Shown here one piece after another: positions 1 through 7,223 of a stretch of 56,186 nt of DNA (positions within the stretch are counted from its first letter, which is position 1; each line of letters starts with the position of its first letter). Source of the stretch: a bacterium (GTDB lineage: Bacteria; Acidobacteriota; Thermoanaerobaculia; Multivoradales; JAHEKO01); contig JAAENP010000520.1 in the NCBI GenBank assembly GCA_024224155.1, positions 1-56,186 on the forward strand, read 5' to 3'. A program made the translations under genes and the position numbers. Below the pieces are notes generated by a model. That model made no database searches. It saw only the letters and a list, made by a program, of their open reading frames with translations, and was not told where the DNA came from.

Positions 1-99
1 CATTCGACCGGTGCCACCGCCGACCACCATCACCGCGCGGACCTTGTTGGCGTTCTTGTCCGCGTTTGTCTGCCGCGGTGTCGTGACCGATCTCCTCAA
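1..99 (-). CDS. hdrA: Probable HdrA-like FAD protein, N-terminal fragment (cut by window edge)
   Basis: Only about 33 codons lie inside the window. Read on the minus strand, the frame after hdrB gives KVRAVMVVGGGTGRM, a beta strand plus glycine-rich loop of the kind that opens the FAD-binding domain of heterodisulfide reductase subunit A. The position directly after hdrC and hdrB fits the usual hdr gene cluster. No ATG lies ahead of the motif. A TTG at 99-97 would overlap the hdrB stop by 4 bases, as the hdrC/hdrB junction does; GTG at 33-31 is an alternative start. HdrA carries FAD and Fe-S clusters and is the electron-bifurcating core in methanogens and many bacteria. Identity is inferred from this short stretch and the neighbours. 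Confidence 0.55.
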   Translation of the reverse strand, partial: MRRSVTTPRQTNADKNANKVRAVMVVGGGTGRM

Positions 100-998
100 G
101 CAGGTGCCGGCGCAGGTGCGCTCGCCGGCTGTTTCGGTTGACCTCCGATCAGACTGCCGGGCTCGACCAGGTGTCTGCCGATCCCCAGTTCGGTAGCGGG
201 GATCCCCATTGCCAGCCCCATCAACTGGGTGAAGTAGAAGACCGGCAGTTGGTAGCTCTTCTTCAGCCTCTCCTCGATCTCGGGCTGGCGGGTATCCAGA
301 TTGGCATGGCACATCGGGCAGGCGACCGCGATGGCGTTGGCACCCACGGCCTGGGCCTCGTCGAGGAGGTCCGCGCACAGCTTGTAGACGATGTCCGTTT
401 CGGTCAGCGTAAAGGCCGCGCCGCAGCACATCGTTTTGAAGTCCCAATCGAGAGTTCTGATGCCCGCCGCGCGCAGCACCGCGTCCATGGACATGGGGTA
501 CTCGTAACGATCGAACTGCATGACCTTGGGCGGCCGCGTCAGCAGGCACCCGTAGTAGCAGACAACCTCGAGTCGCGACAGGTCTTCAGTCGCCAGAACA
601 GCGATCTCGGCGAGCATTGCCTCGTCCGCGAAAACCTCGAGAGGATGGCAGACCTTGACAGTGCCCTGGTACGGACGATCCACGACCCGGTTGATTTTCT
701 CGCGCATCTCCGGTCGGGTGGCCGATTCGTGGTGGCCGGCTTTCATGCGCCGAAAGCACGAGGCGCAAGGGACCACCACCTCGCCCATCTCCATTGCCTC
801 GACCAGGCAGAGATTGGCCACCGGCAGCGCCAGCGCCAGGAGCTCCGACACCGCGTGAGCGGAGGTCGATCCGCAGCAGATCCAGTCGTCGACCTCCTCG
901 AGCTCGACTCCCAGCAAGGGCGAGACCGATCTCAGCGAGAGGTCGAACTCGGACCCAGTGGAGTGCAGTGAGCAGCCGGGGTAGTAGGCGTACTTCAT
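96..998 (-). CDS. hdrB: Heterodisulfide reductase subunit B-like protein (two CCG domains)
   Basis: A 300-residue protein with two cysteine-rich CCG domains. The first has Cys9, ICCGS at 40-44 and CASC at 78-81; the second has MCCGA and ACPMC. In HdrB these ligate two non-cubane [4Fe-4S] clusters that carry out disulfide reduction or a related thiol/disulfide reaction. The start MKYAYYPGCS at 998 is chosen because the ATG overlaps the hdrC stop as ATGA and begins exactly at the conserved N-terminus; a longer open frame upstream is only the antisense/overlap of hdrC. The C-terminus ends in an Ala-Pro-rich tail. In a bacterium without coenzyme M the substrate is unknown; candidates are electron transfer coupled to hydrogenase or a sulfur-linked pathway. 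Confidence 0.88.
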   Translation of the reverse strand: MKYAYYPGCSLHSTGSEFDLSLRSVSPLLGVELEEVDDWICCGSTSAHAVSELLALALPVANLCLVEAMEMGEVVVPCASCFRRMKAGHHESATRPEMREKINRVVDRPYQGTVKVCHPLEVFADEAMLAEIAVLATEDLSRLEVVCYYGCLLTRPPKVMQFDRYEYPMSMDAVLRAAGIRTLDWDFKTMCCGAAFTLTETDIVYKLCADLLDEAQAVGANAIAVACPMCHANLDTRQPEIEERLKKSYQLPVFYFTQLMGLAMGIPATELGIGRHLVEPGSLIGGQPKQPASAPAPAPA

Positions 999-1585
999 TC
1001 CGGCCGGTCCGCCTCCCTCTCGACCTTCTTGACCCGCGAGAAGATCCTGCGGGCGCGCCTCGAGCCGGCGAAGGTCGGCAGTAGCTTGAGCTTTCCCTTT
1101 CGTAGCATCCGGCTGCCGAGCTCCATGTCTTTGAAGTAGTTGCCTGTCCGAAGCTTGAGCGACAGGACCATTCCCGCTTCCCACATCCGGCCGAAGCGTC
1201 TGATGCTGGCCAGTGCCGCCTTGTGGAAAGAGCGGACCTCACCGACCGCTGGGTTGATTCCCCTGTCGACGGCAAGGATCTTGGCGGCGTCCATGACCTT
1301 GGCGATGTCGACGTCCTGCGGGCAGCGGGTGGTGCAAGTCTCGCAGGCTGCACACAGCCAGATAGTCCTCGAGCCGAGCACGAGCTCGTCCAGTCCCAAG
1401 CGGGCGGCATGAATGAGCTGCGCCGGCGGATAGTCCATCGCGTAGGCGACCGGGCATCCGGCGGCGCATTTTCCGCACTGGTAACAGAGGTTGACGTCGA
1501 CCCCCGACTCTCCCAGGATCGAATACGCGAAGCCGGAAGTCGGCGTGATGGTTTCGGCTGTCGCAGCTTGAGTCATCGATGACAC
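995..1585 (-). CDS. hdrC: Heterodisulfide reductase subunit C-like protein (2x[4Fe-4S])
   Basis: A 196-residue iron-sulfur protein with two ferredoxin-type motifs: Cys34-X2-Cys37-X2-Cys40-X3-Cys44 (CYQCGKCAAGCP) and Cys78-X2-Cys81-X2-Cys84-X3-Cys88 (CAACETCTTRCP). This is the HdrC layout, which passes electrons between HdrA clusters and the HdrB active site. It has no membrane helix, so the complex should be soluble or peripheral. The gene overlaps hdrB by 4 bases and starts 69 bases after the SRPBCC gene stop, so all are probably one transcript. The C-terminal third is basic (KGKLKLLPTFAGSRRARR), which may mediate subunit docking. Confidence 0.9.
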   Translation of the reverse strand: MSSMTQAATAETITPTSGFAYSILGESGVDVNLCYQCGKCAAGCPVAYAMDYPPAQLIHAARLGLDELVLGSRTIWLCAACETCTTRCPQDVDIAKVMDAAKILAVDRGINPAVGEVRSFHKAALASIRRFGRMWEAGMVLSLKLRTGNYFKDMELGSRMLRKGKLKLLPTFAGSRRARRIFSRVKKVEREADRPE

Positions 1586-1654
1586 CGCCCTGCGCTACCT
1601 CGAAGTGTCGCCGCTGGCGGGACTCCTGAGACCCCGCCGCGGGTCGTTGCCAAC

Positions 1655-2125
1655 CTAGTGCGTGGTCTCGCAGAGGCGTCGCAGGTTGTCGAGCGATTGC
1701 TCGAGGCACTCCGCCTCGATCCGCTCGACCAACTCCCTGTCGGCACCCGCAAGATGCTCTGGCACGGTGAAATCGAGAGCTACAGCTACTTCGGTCTCAC
1801 CGTCTTTCGGCCGGTAGAGCCAGTCCTGCTCGCCGGAGAGCATAAGAAGCCCGCAGACGGGGCCCACCTCGGCGATCTCGGCGTCACCCTCGGTCCTGGT
1901 CTTCCACCGGGCCTCCTTCTTGCTGACGTGATCGTCGAGCACCTTCTGGGTGAGCGGGAAAGGGGTGCCGACCATCAGGTACCTCGACCGGCCTGGACCG
2001 GCCTCCAGTTTTTTCTCGTCGCTGATCCCCACATACCAGTCCGACCAGTGCTTCGGATCGTGGGCCGTCGCGTAGACGGCTTCAAGCGGCGCGTGAATGT
2101 GGGTGACTCGCCTCAGATGGGACAT
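1655..2125 (-). CDS. SRPBCC (START/polyketide-cyclase-like) protein
   Basis: A 156-residue soluble protein that opens VTHIHAPLEAVYATAHDPKHWSDWYVG, the typical first strand and helix of the SRPBCC hydrophobic-pocket fold, and ends in a long amphipathic helix (AGADRELVERIEAECLEQSLDNLRRL). SRPBCC proteins bind lipids, polyketides or other hydrophobic ligands; no catalytic residues are obvious. A GAGGAGG ribosome site sits about 7-13 bases before the ATG at 2125. It is the first gene of the apparent SRPBCC-hdrC-hdrB-hdrA transcript, an unusual companion for hdr genes. The ligand cannot be told from the sequence. Confidence 0.75.
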   Translation of the reverse strand: MSHLRRVTHIHAPLEAVYATAHDPKHWSDWYVGISDEKKLEAGPGRSRYLMVGTPFPLTQKVLDDHVSKKEARWKTRTEGDAEIAEVGPVCGLLMLSGEQDWLYRPKDGETEVAVALDFTVPEHLAGADRELVERIEAECLEQSLDNLRRLCETTH

Positions 2126-2489
2126 GCTCTTGGCCTCCTCTCCTTTCGTTCGTTGCTCGCTGTTCGTTCACCGCCCGACAACCGCTCTGAGTCGCAAGGG
2201 AGATGCCACCTGCCGCCGGGCCCGGAACAATTCGTAAACTCTTGATTTATAGGGCTTTAGGTCGTAATGCTCTGTTGTGCACCAGGCGCCTCACCGTTGA
2301 ATCTTTCAACAGCTTGGCTGAAATGAGGCAGACACCACGAATCCAGGACTCGCACCGGTGCCGAGATCCTCCCCACGTGGTGTCGACTTTTTCCACGGTG
2401 AGGGGCCTCTTAGCCGACCGAAACGCGCTATTCTGGGTCCTGAGGACCGGATTGGATCCGGCCCGGAGGGCGAAGAGAAAGGAGGCCTG
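2126..2489. other. Divergent intergenic region between SRPBCC/hdr and the sensor kinase
   Basis: This 364-base gap separates two divergently transcribed units and must hold promoters for both. It has a local AT-rich patch around 2229-2280 in otherwise GC-rich DNA, and a perfect 6-base inverted repeat GTTGAA-TCT-TTCAAC at 2296-2310. No convincing sigma-54 -24/-12 pair (GG-N10-GC) was found on either strand by eye. No coding sequence is supported. Confidence 0.5.
2296..2310. repeat. Short inverted repeat, possible operator
   Basis: GTTGAA-TCT-TTCAAC, perfect 6-base arms with a 3-base spacer, in the divergent region between the hdr unit and the heme sensor kinase. It could be a dimeric regulator site; no poly-T follows, so a terminator is unlikely. 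Confidence 0.3.
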
Positions 2490-4142
2490 ATGCGTCGGGC
2501 GTTGAGAAGCCGTTTGATGCTTCGCCTGGGAGCGGCCTTCTGTTTGGCCGCCGTCGGCGTGCTGATTGCCGCCGGTGCCTGGAACCTCCGCCTGCAGCGC
2601 TCCCACCTCACACGGTTGGTTTTGGCCAGCGCCACCGAGCGGGCCGACGATATCTGCCGCTCGACGCGCGAGGCGATGATGCGCAACCGGCCGGGAGAGG
2701 TCGGGCGCATCATCGATACGATCGCCGCCAAGCCGACGGTCGAGCGGATCCGACTGTTGGACAAGCGGGGCCGCATTCGCAGCTCGACCGATCGGACCGA
2801 GATCGGGACCGCGGTCGACATGATCGCCGAGGAGTGCGTCTCGTGCCACCGTCCGGGCGAGGTCCTCGAGCGCCCGACGCAGGAGGATCGAGCGCGCATC
2901 TTCGAGACGGAAGACGGCAGGAGACTCCTGGCGGTCATCGCTCCGATCCGCAACGAGCCTTCCTGCGCCAGCGCTTCGTGCCATGCGCACCCGTCCACGC
3001 GCACCATCCTCGGAGTCCTGGATGTCCACCTCTCGCTCTCCGAAACCGAGGAGTTCCTCGCCGCCTCGGAGCGACAGATGCTGCTAGGGCTGTTCGGCAC
3101 GGTGGCCGCCCTTTGCGTCCTGGTCGGGCTGCTGACGTGGCGAATGGTGCTGCAGCCGGTAGGCAGGCTGACCGCCGCCGCCACCAGGGTGGCAGCGGGT
3201 GAGCTCTCGACCCATATCCCGGTGCATTCCGGGGACGAGATCGGCGCCATGACGGAGGCTTGGAACACGATGATCGCCAAGCTCGGCCGCGCTCAGATTG
3301 TCCTCGAGCGCTGGAGCAAGACTCTCGAGCAGAAAGTGCAGGAGAAGACCGTCGAGCTCGAAACCGCCCACCAGCGGTTGTTACGGGTCGAAAAGATGGC
3401 CTCTCTGGGCAAGCTGGCCGCGGTCGTTGCGCACGAGATCAACAACCCACTGACCGGTATCAGCACTTACGCCCGTTTGTTGAAGCGCAGGCACTTCGCT
3501 CCGGATCGGGCCGATCCTCGACCCACGCCGCAGGATGACGAGACCGAGCGAATCCTGGGACTGATCGAAGAGGAAGCGCTCCGCTGCAGCAAGATCGTGC
3601 GCGATCTGTTGCTCTTCAGCAGGTCACCGGCCGTCTCCTTCACCCGGCAAGAGCTCGAGCCTCTGCTCCAGAGGTGTGTCATGTTGCTGCGCCACCAGGT
3701 CAACGCAAAGCGCGTGGAGCTGCAGCTGGAAGTGGAGGAGAAGCTGCCGAGCGTCACCTGCGACGGTTCTCAGATCCAACAGATGATCGTGGCGCTCACG
3801 CTGAACGCCGTCGAGGCGACGCCCGCCGACGGCAATGTGACCCTCAGCGCCCGCCACGACACTTCGACCGGCGAGGTCGTTTTGGAAGTGAGGGACACCG
3901 GCCGGGGCATTCCCGCCGAGCACTTGGACAACATCTACGAGCCGTTCTTCACCACCAAGGAGGAGGGCAGCGGTGTCGGACTCGGACTCGCGGTGGTCTA
4001 CGGCATCGTGGAGCGACACCACGGTACGATCGAGGCGGTCTCGGAGCCGGGTAGAGGTACTCTGTTCACGATCCGGTTGCCGCTCCGCCAGGACCTGGGG
4101 ACGGCCGGTGCGCAGCGCACCGACCCGGAGGTAGACCGATGA
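2490..4142 (+). CDS. Membrane histidine kinase with periplasmic c-heme motifs
   Basis: A 550-residue sensor kinase. Order: N-terminal membrane helix (about 12-32), periplasmic domain (33-195) containing CVSCH at 116-120 and C159-X4-C164-H165, second membrane helix (about 197-218), HAMP (219-272), coiled coil, HisKA with His315 in AVVAHEINNP, and HATPase_c with Asn439, DTGRG at 469-473, EPFFTTK and GVGLGL. The CX2CH, and perhaps the CX4CH, can bind covalent heme, so the protein likely senses redox state, O2, NO or an electron carrier outside the membrane. The start at 2490 follows a GAAAGGAGG site. The stop overlaps the next gene as ATGA, giving a cognate kinase/regulator pair. The pair sits between the hdr and hydrogenase operons. 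Confidence 0.88.
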   Translation: MRRALRSRLMLRLGAAFCLAAVGVLIAAGAWNLRLQRSHLTRLVLASATERADDICRSTREAMMRNRPGEVGRIIDTIAAKPTVERIRLLDKRGRIRSSTDRTEIGTAVDMIAEECVSCHRPGEVLERPTQEDRARIFETEDGRRLLAVIAPIRNEPSCASASCHAHPSTRTILGVLDVHLSLSETEEFLAASERQMLLGLFGTVAALCVLVGLLTWRMVLQPVGRLTAAATRVAAGELSTHIPVHSGDEIGAMTEAWNTMIAKLGRAQIVLERWSKTLEQKVQEKTVELETAHQRLLRVEKMASLGKLAAVVAHEINNPLTGISTYARLLKRRHFAPDRADPRPTPQDDETERILGLIEEEALRCSKIVRDLLLFSRSPAVSFTRQELEPLLQRCVMLLRHQVNAKRVELQLEVEEKLPSVTCDGSQIQQMIVALTLNAVEATPADGNVTLSARHDTSTGEVVLEVRDTGRGIPAEHLDNIYEPFFTTKEEGSGVGLGLAVVYGIVERHHGTIEAVSEPGRGTLFTIRLPLRQDLGTAGAQRTDPEVDR

Positions 4143-5518
4143 GGAAGGATCCGGAGCAGATCCCGAGGGGCTCGATTCTGGTGGTCGACGACGAGCCGAT
4201 TGTGCTCGAGTCGCTGACCGATTGGTTCCGTGAGGACGGTTACGAGGTCGGCGCCGCCAGTAGCGCGAAGGAGGCGCTACGGTTGGCTGGGCTCGCTGAC
4301 TTTGACGTCGCCTTCGTCGACATCAAAATGCCCGGCACCGACGGGCTGACGCTCCAGTCTCGCTTGGCGGCGGCCCGGCCGGATCTGCCGGTAGTTATCA
4401 TGACCGCCCACGCTTCGGTCGAGTCGGCGGTCACGGCGCTCAAGGCGGGCGCCTACGATTACATCACCAAGCCGTTCAACCCCGAGGACCTCTCCCGCCT
4501 GGTGCGTCGAGCCATAGAGCACCGCGCGCTCACGAGCGAGAACGTCCGGCTCAAGGAGCGTCTTGACGCTCTCTTTGCGCCGACCGCCATCGTCGGTGAC
4601 TCGCTGGCGATGCAGCGGATTCTCGATCAGATCAGCTCGATCTCCCAAGCCGACTCCACGGTCTTGATCAAGGGCGAGTCCGGCACCGGCAAAGAGCTCG
4701 TTGCTCGAGCTATTCACGCCGGTTCACCACGCCGCTACGGGCCGCTCGTGGTCGTCAACTGCGGCGCGCTGGCCGAAGGCGTTCTCGAGAGCGAGCTCTT
4801 CGGTCATGAGAAGGGCTCCTTCACCGGCGCCGACGAGCGCCGCAGCGGGAAATTCGAACTGGCGGACGGCGGCACGATCTTCCTCGACGAGATCGGTGCG
4901 GTCAGTCAACGGGTGCAGGTCGAGCTGCTTAGGGTCTTGGAGGACAAGGTGGTGACCCGCGTAGGTGGAGAAAGGCCCGTCGCCGTCGACTTCAGGGTGA
5001 TCACGGCCACCAACCAGGACCTCGAGCAAATGGTGCAGCGCGGCGCCTTTCGCGAGGATCTCTATTGGCGGATCAACGTATTCACCATCGACATCCCGCC
5101 CTTGCGGCAGCGGCCCGAAGACGTTCTCCTGCTCGCTGAGCACTTTCTCGGCCATTTCGCTCGGGCGATGAACCGCCGGCCGCTGAAGCTCTCGCCGGCG
5201 GCGCTCGAGGCGGTGACCGCATACTCCTGGCCGGGCAACGTCCGTGAGCTGCAGAACGCGATCGAGCGGGCGGTCGTCGTCGCCTCGCCTCCCTCGATCG
5301 AGGTTGGAGATCTGCCGGTCAGAGTCACCGGGTCGACCGCCCGCGGAGGCTCTCTTTCCCTGAGCGAAGTCGAGAAGGAGCACATTCGCTCGGTGCTTGA
5401 AAGCTGCGAGTGGAACGTCGCCCGGGCGGCGCGCACACTGGAGGTGGACCGGGGCACGCTTTACAACAAGATCCACAAGTACGGTTTCGGTCGCCCCACC
5501 GACGCGCGGCGTTCCTAG
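4139..5518 (+). CDS. Sigma-54-dependent NtrC-family response regulator
   Basis: A 459-residue activator. The receiver domain (about 13-125) has the acidic pair DDE and the phospho-acceptor Asp61 in VDIKMPGTDG. The AAA+ domain (about 150-375) has Walker A GESGTGKE at 179-186, the sigma-54 contact loop as GSFTGA at 226-231 (more often GAFTGA), and Walker B FLDE at 248-251. A Fis-type helix-turn-helix ends the protein. Such proteins oligomerise on phosphorylation and open sigma-54 promoters. The start overlaps the kinase stop by 4 bases. Targets are likely the flanking hydrogenase and/or hdr operons, by analogy with HoxA/HupR regulators; this is inference from position. Confidence 0.92.
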   Translation: MRKDPEQIPRGSILVVDDEPIVLESLTDWFREDGYEVGAASSAKEALRLAGLADFDVAFVDIKMPGTDGLTLQSRLAAARPDLPVVIMTAHASVESAVTALKAGAYDYITKPFNPEDLSRLVRRAIEHRALTSENVRLKERLDALFAPTAIVGDSLAMQRILDQISSISQADSTVLIKGESGTGKELVARAIHAGSPRRYGPLVVVNCGALAEGVLESELFGHEKGSFTGADERRSGKFELADGGTIFLDEIGAVSQRVQVELLRVLEDKVVTRVGGERPVAVDFRVITATNQDLEQMVQRGAFREDLYWRINVFTIDIPPLRQRPEDVLLLAEHFLGHFARAMNRRPLKLSPAALEAVTAYSWPGNVRELQNAIERAVVVASPPSIEVGDLPVRVTGSTARGGSLSLSEVEKEHIRSVLESCEWNVARAARTLEVDRGTLYNKIHKYGFGRPTDARRS

Positions 5519-5580
5519 CCTGCCCTTCTCACAGGTTCCTTGCTGCGCCGGCTGAATCCATCGCGCAAGCGACAGGTCCG

Positions 5581-5982
5581 TCAGGGCCCGGTCTCGGCGA
5601 CCGAGAGGTCGTGCGCGACGAGATCCCAGGTTTCTTCTTCCTCGAGGGTTTTCCAGCCGGCCATCGCCGTACCCCGTACTCCCTCGCGGATGACAAAGTA
5701 GGCTCGACGAGGGGAGGTCCGCTCGCGCCAGAGCGGGTCGGTGAAGTCGGCGGGACGGCTCGAGAGATTCTGGCGCCGACCCCTGCCGTCTGCCGCCTCG
5801 CCGTGGCAGAGCGCGCAATGCTCGAGAAAGAGCTGCCGCCCGCGAAGGCGGGCATCCTGCGCCACAAGCACGCCCTCAGGTACCGTCACGCGACGATACT
5901 TCGGGGGCAGGTCTCCGTCGGTGCCTCTACAGCCCCCGAGGAACAGCAGCAGGCAAGCGGCCGTGAGCCACCGCGGCCCCAT
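5581..5982 (-). CDS. Lipoprotein class I cytochrome c
   Basis: A 133-residue protein with a short signal sequence ending in a lipobox (LFLGGC), so probably anchored by a lipid to the periplasmic face or outer membrane. One heme motif, CALCH, lies at about 56-60, and a Met in GTAMAGW is the likely second axial ligand. It is the last gene of the hydrogenase operon, and its ATG lies 56 bases inside the protease gene ahead of it; no later start would keep the signal peptide. It could accept electrons from the hydrogenase cytochrome b, giving a route from H2 to a periplasmic respiratory chain. The partner is inferred from position. Confidence 0.8.
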   Translation of the reverse strand: MGPRWLTAACLLLFLGGCRGTDGDLPPKYRRVTVPEGVLVAQDARLRGRQLFLEHCALCHGEAADGRGRRQNLSSRPADFTDPLWRERTSPRRAYFVIREGVRGTAMAGWKTLEEEETWDLVAHDLSVAETGP

Positions 5983-6487
5983 CGGTCTGAACTTTCTTCT
6001 TGACCAGGAACTCGAAGCCGAGTCGAGCCGCCTCGGCGACGACGCCGTCGATCAGATGCGGAAGGTTGGCCGCGACTCGCGGCGACAGGTTGGTGTCGAG
6101 CTCGAGAGATTCCGGGACTATCCCGCACAGAATCACCCGCTCGGGGTAGCTCTCCAGCAGTTCCAGGGCGTCGAGAAGATCGGCCACGCCGATCTGATGG
6201 CAGGAAAGCCGGTTGCGCACGGCCGGAGCCACCTCGTCGCCCTCCAGCCGCACCAGGGTACCGGCGGGGCCGTCGGCGGCGATGGCGTCGATCAGAATGA
6301 CGTCGTCCGCTCCGTCGAAACACGACAGCAGGCTCAGACCCAGGGTGCCGCCGTCCAGCACGCGCGTGGTGTCCGGAATCTCGTAGCGCTCGAGAATCGA
6401 GTGTACGGCATGCACGCCGAGGCCGTCATCGGCGCAGAGCAGGTTGCCGAGCCCGAGAACGAGCAGCGAACGCTCGCTATCCGCCAC
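5927..6487 (-). CDS. hyaD: [NiFe] hydrogenase maturation protease, HyaD/HybD family
   Basis: A 186-residue endopeptidase that removes the C-terminal extension of the large subunit after nickel insertion. The family signature GLGNLLCADDGLGVH is at about 12-26, with Asp and His residues that bind the active-site nickel, and a later SCHQIG supplies the second conserved His region. The start is GTG at 6487-6485. It overlaps the cytochrome b gene upstream by 11 bases and the cytochrome c gene downstream by 56, showing a tightly packed operon. The C-terminus is about 20 residues longer than in typical HyaD. Its substrate should be the large subunit encoded three genes up. Confidence 0.88.
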   Translation of the reverse strand: MADSERSLLVLGLGNLLCADDGLGVHAVHSILERYEIPDTTRVLDGGTLGLSLLSCFDGADDVILIDAIAADGPAGTLVRLEGDEVAPAVRNRLSCHQIGVADLLDALELLESYPERVILCGIVPESLELDTNLSPRVAANLPHLIDGVVAEAARLGFEFLVKKKVQTDGAAVAHGRLPAAVPRGL

Positions 6488-7223
6488 GGTGCGTGTGCCT
6501 GTCGATGAATCGGTACCCGGAGTAGATCAGGTCCTCCCGCGGCACCATCTTGTGGCCGGAGAAGATCGACTCGACCGTCGCATTGGCCTCGACCTGGGAC
6601 ATCATCACCGCGCTGTAGATGTGGTGCACGATGAACATCCAGAGCAGCCACATGACAATGTGATGAATCCAGTGCGCGGTTTGCAGACCGCCGACAAGGG
6701 GCAGGAAGAAAGTGAAGATTCGCATCGGCGAGTCGACGTGAGCGCTGGCCGCATACATGCCCAGACCGGTGGCGATCATGACCAGATAGGCGATGAAGAC
6801 GAAGGTGTAGAAGACACCCGCGAGCGGGTTGTGGCCGACAAAGCCGGGCGGCAGGCGAAGGGCGAAGAGGTAGTAGCGCAACGTCGGCAAGAGACCCTTG
6901 CGCCGGATGCGCGTCGCCGGCACGAACTTGTCCCAGTGCGAATACTTGTTGCCAATGAACATCCACAGGACTCGTGACAGCACCGACAAGGTGAAGACGA
7001 TCGCCGTGTAGAAGTGGATCAGCTTGGCGGTGCCCATGATGAAGTGCTGGCTGGCCTCGCCCGGCGCGGTCAGCATCGGGTTGCCGATGTAGAGCCCGGT
7101 GATCGAGAGCACCCAGATCGAGCCCGCGATCAGCCAGTGACAGACGCGCACCGGCCACTCCCAGACGTAAACGTTGGCCAGGCCCAGATCTTCGGTCGGA
7201 GCGGCCAGGGTATGCTCGGTCAT
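6477..7223 (-). CDS. hyaC: Hydrogenase b-type cytochrome subunit
   Basis: A 248-residue, four-helix membrane cytochrome b of the HyaC/HupC type. Candidate heme-ligating histidines appear in VCHWLIAG (first helix), IHFYTAIVF, and the HWIHHIVMWLLWMFIVHHIYSA helix. It anchors the hydrogenase dimer to the membrane and passes H2-derived electrons to quinone or to cytochrome c. The start MTEHTL at 7223 is chosen because it overlaps the large-subunit stop as ATGA; the longer open frame upstream is only the shadow of the large subunit gene. Confidence 0.9.
   Translation of the reverse strand: MTEHTLAAPTEDLGLANVYVWEWPVRVCHWLIAGSIWVLSITGLYIGNPMLTAPGEASQHFIMGTAKLIHFYTAIVFTLSVLSRVLWMFIGNKYSHWDKFVPATRIRRKGLLPTLRYYLFALRLPPGFVGHNPLAGVFYTFVFIAYLVMIATGLGMYAASAHVDSPMRIFTFFLPLVGGLQTAHWIHHIVMWLLWMFIVHHIYSAVMMSQVEANATVESIFSGHKMVPREDLIYSGYRFIDRHTHRGG

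Noticed and set aside
2126-2489. Sigma-54 promoter near the regulator
   Set aside because: Scanned by eye for GG-N10-GC in both orientations; the nearest candidate (GGTGCACAACAGAGC on the minus strand) has an 11-base spacing.
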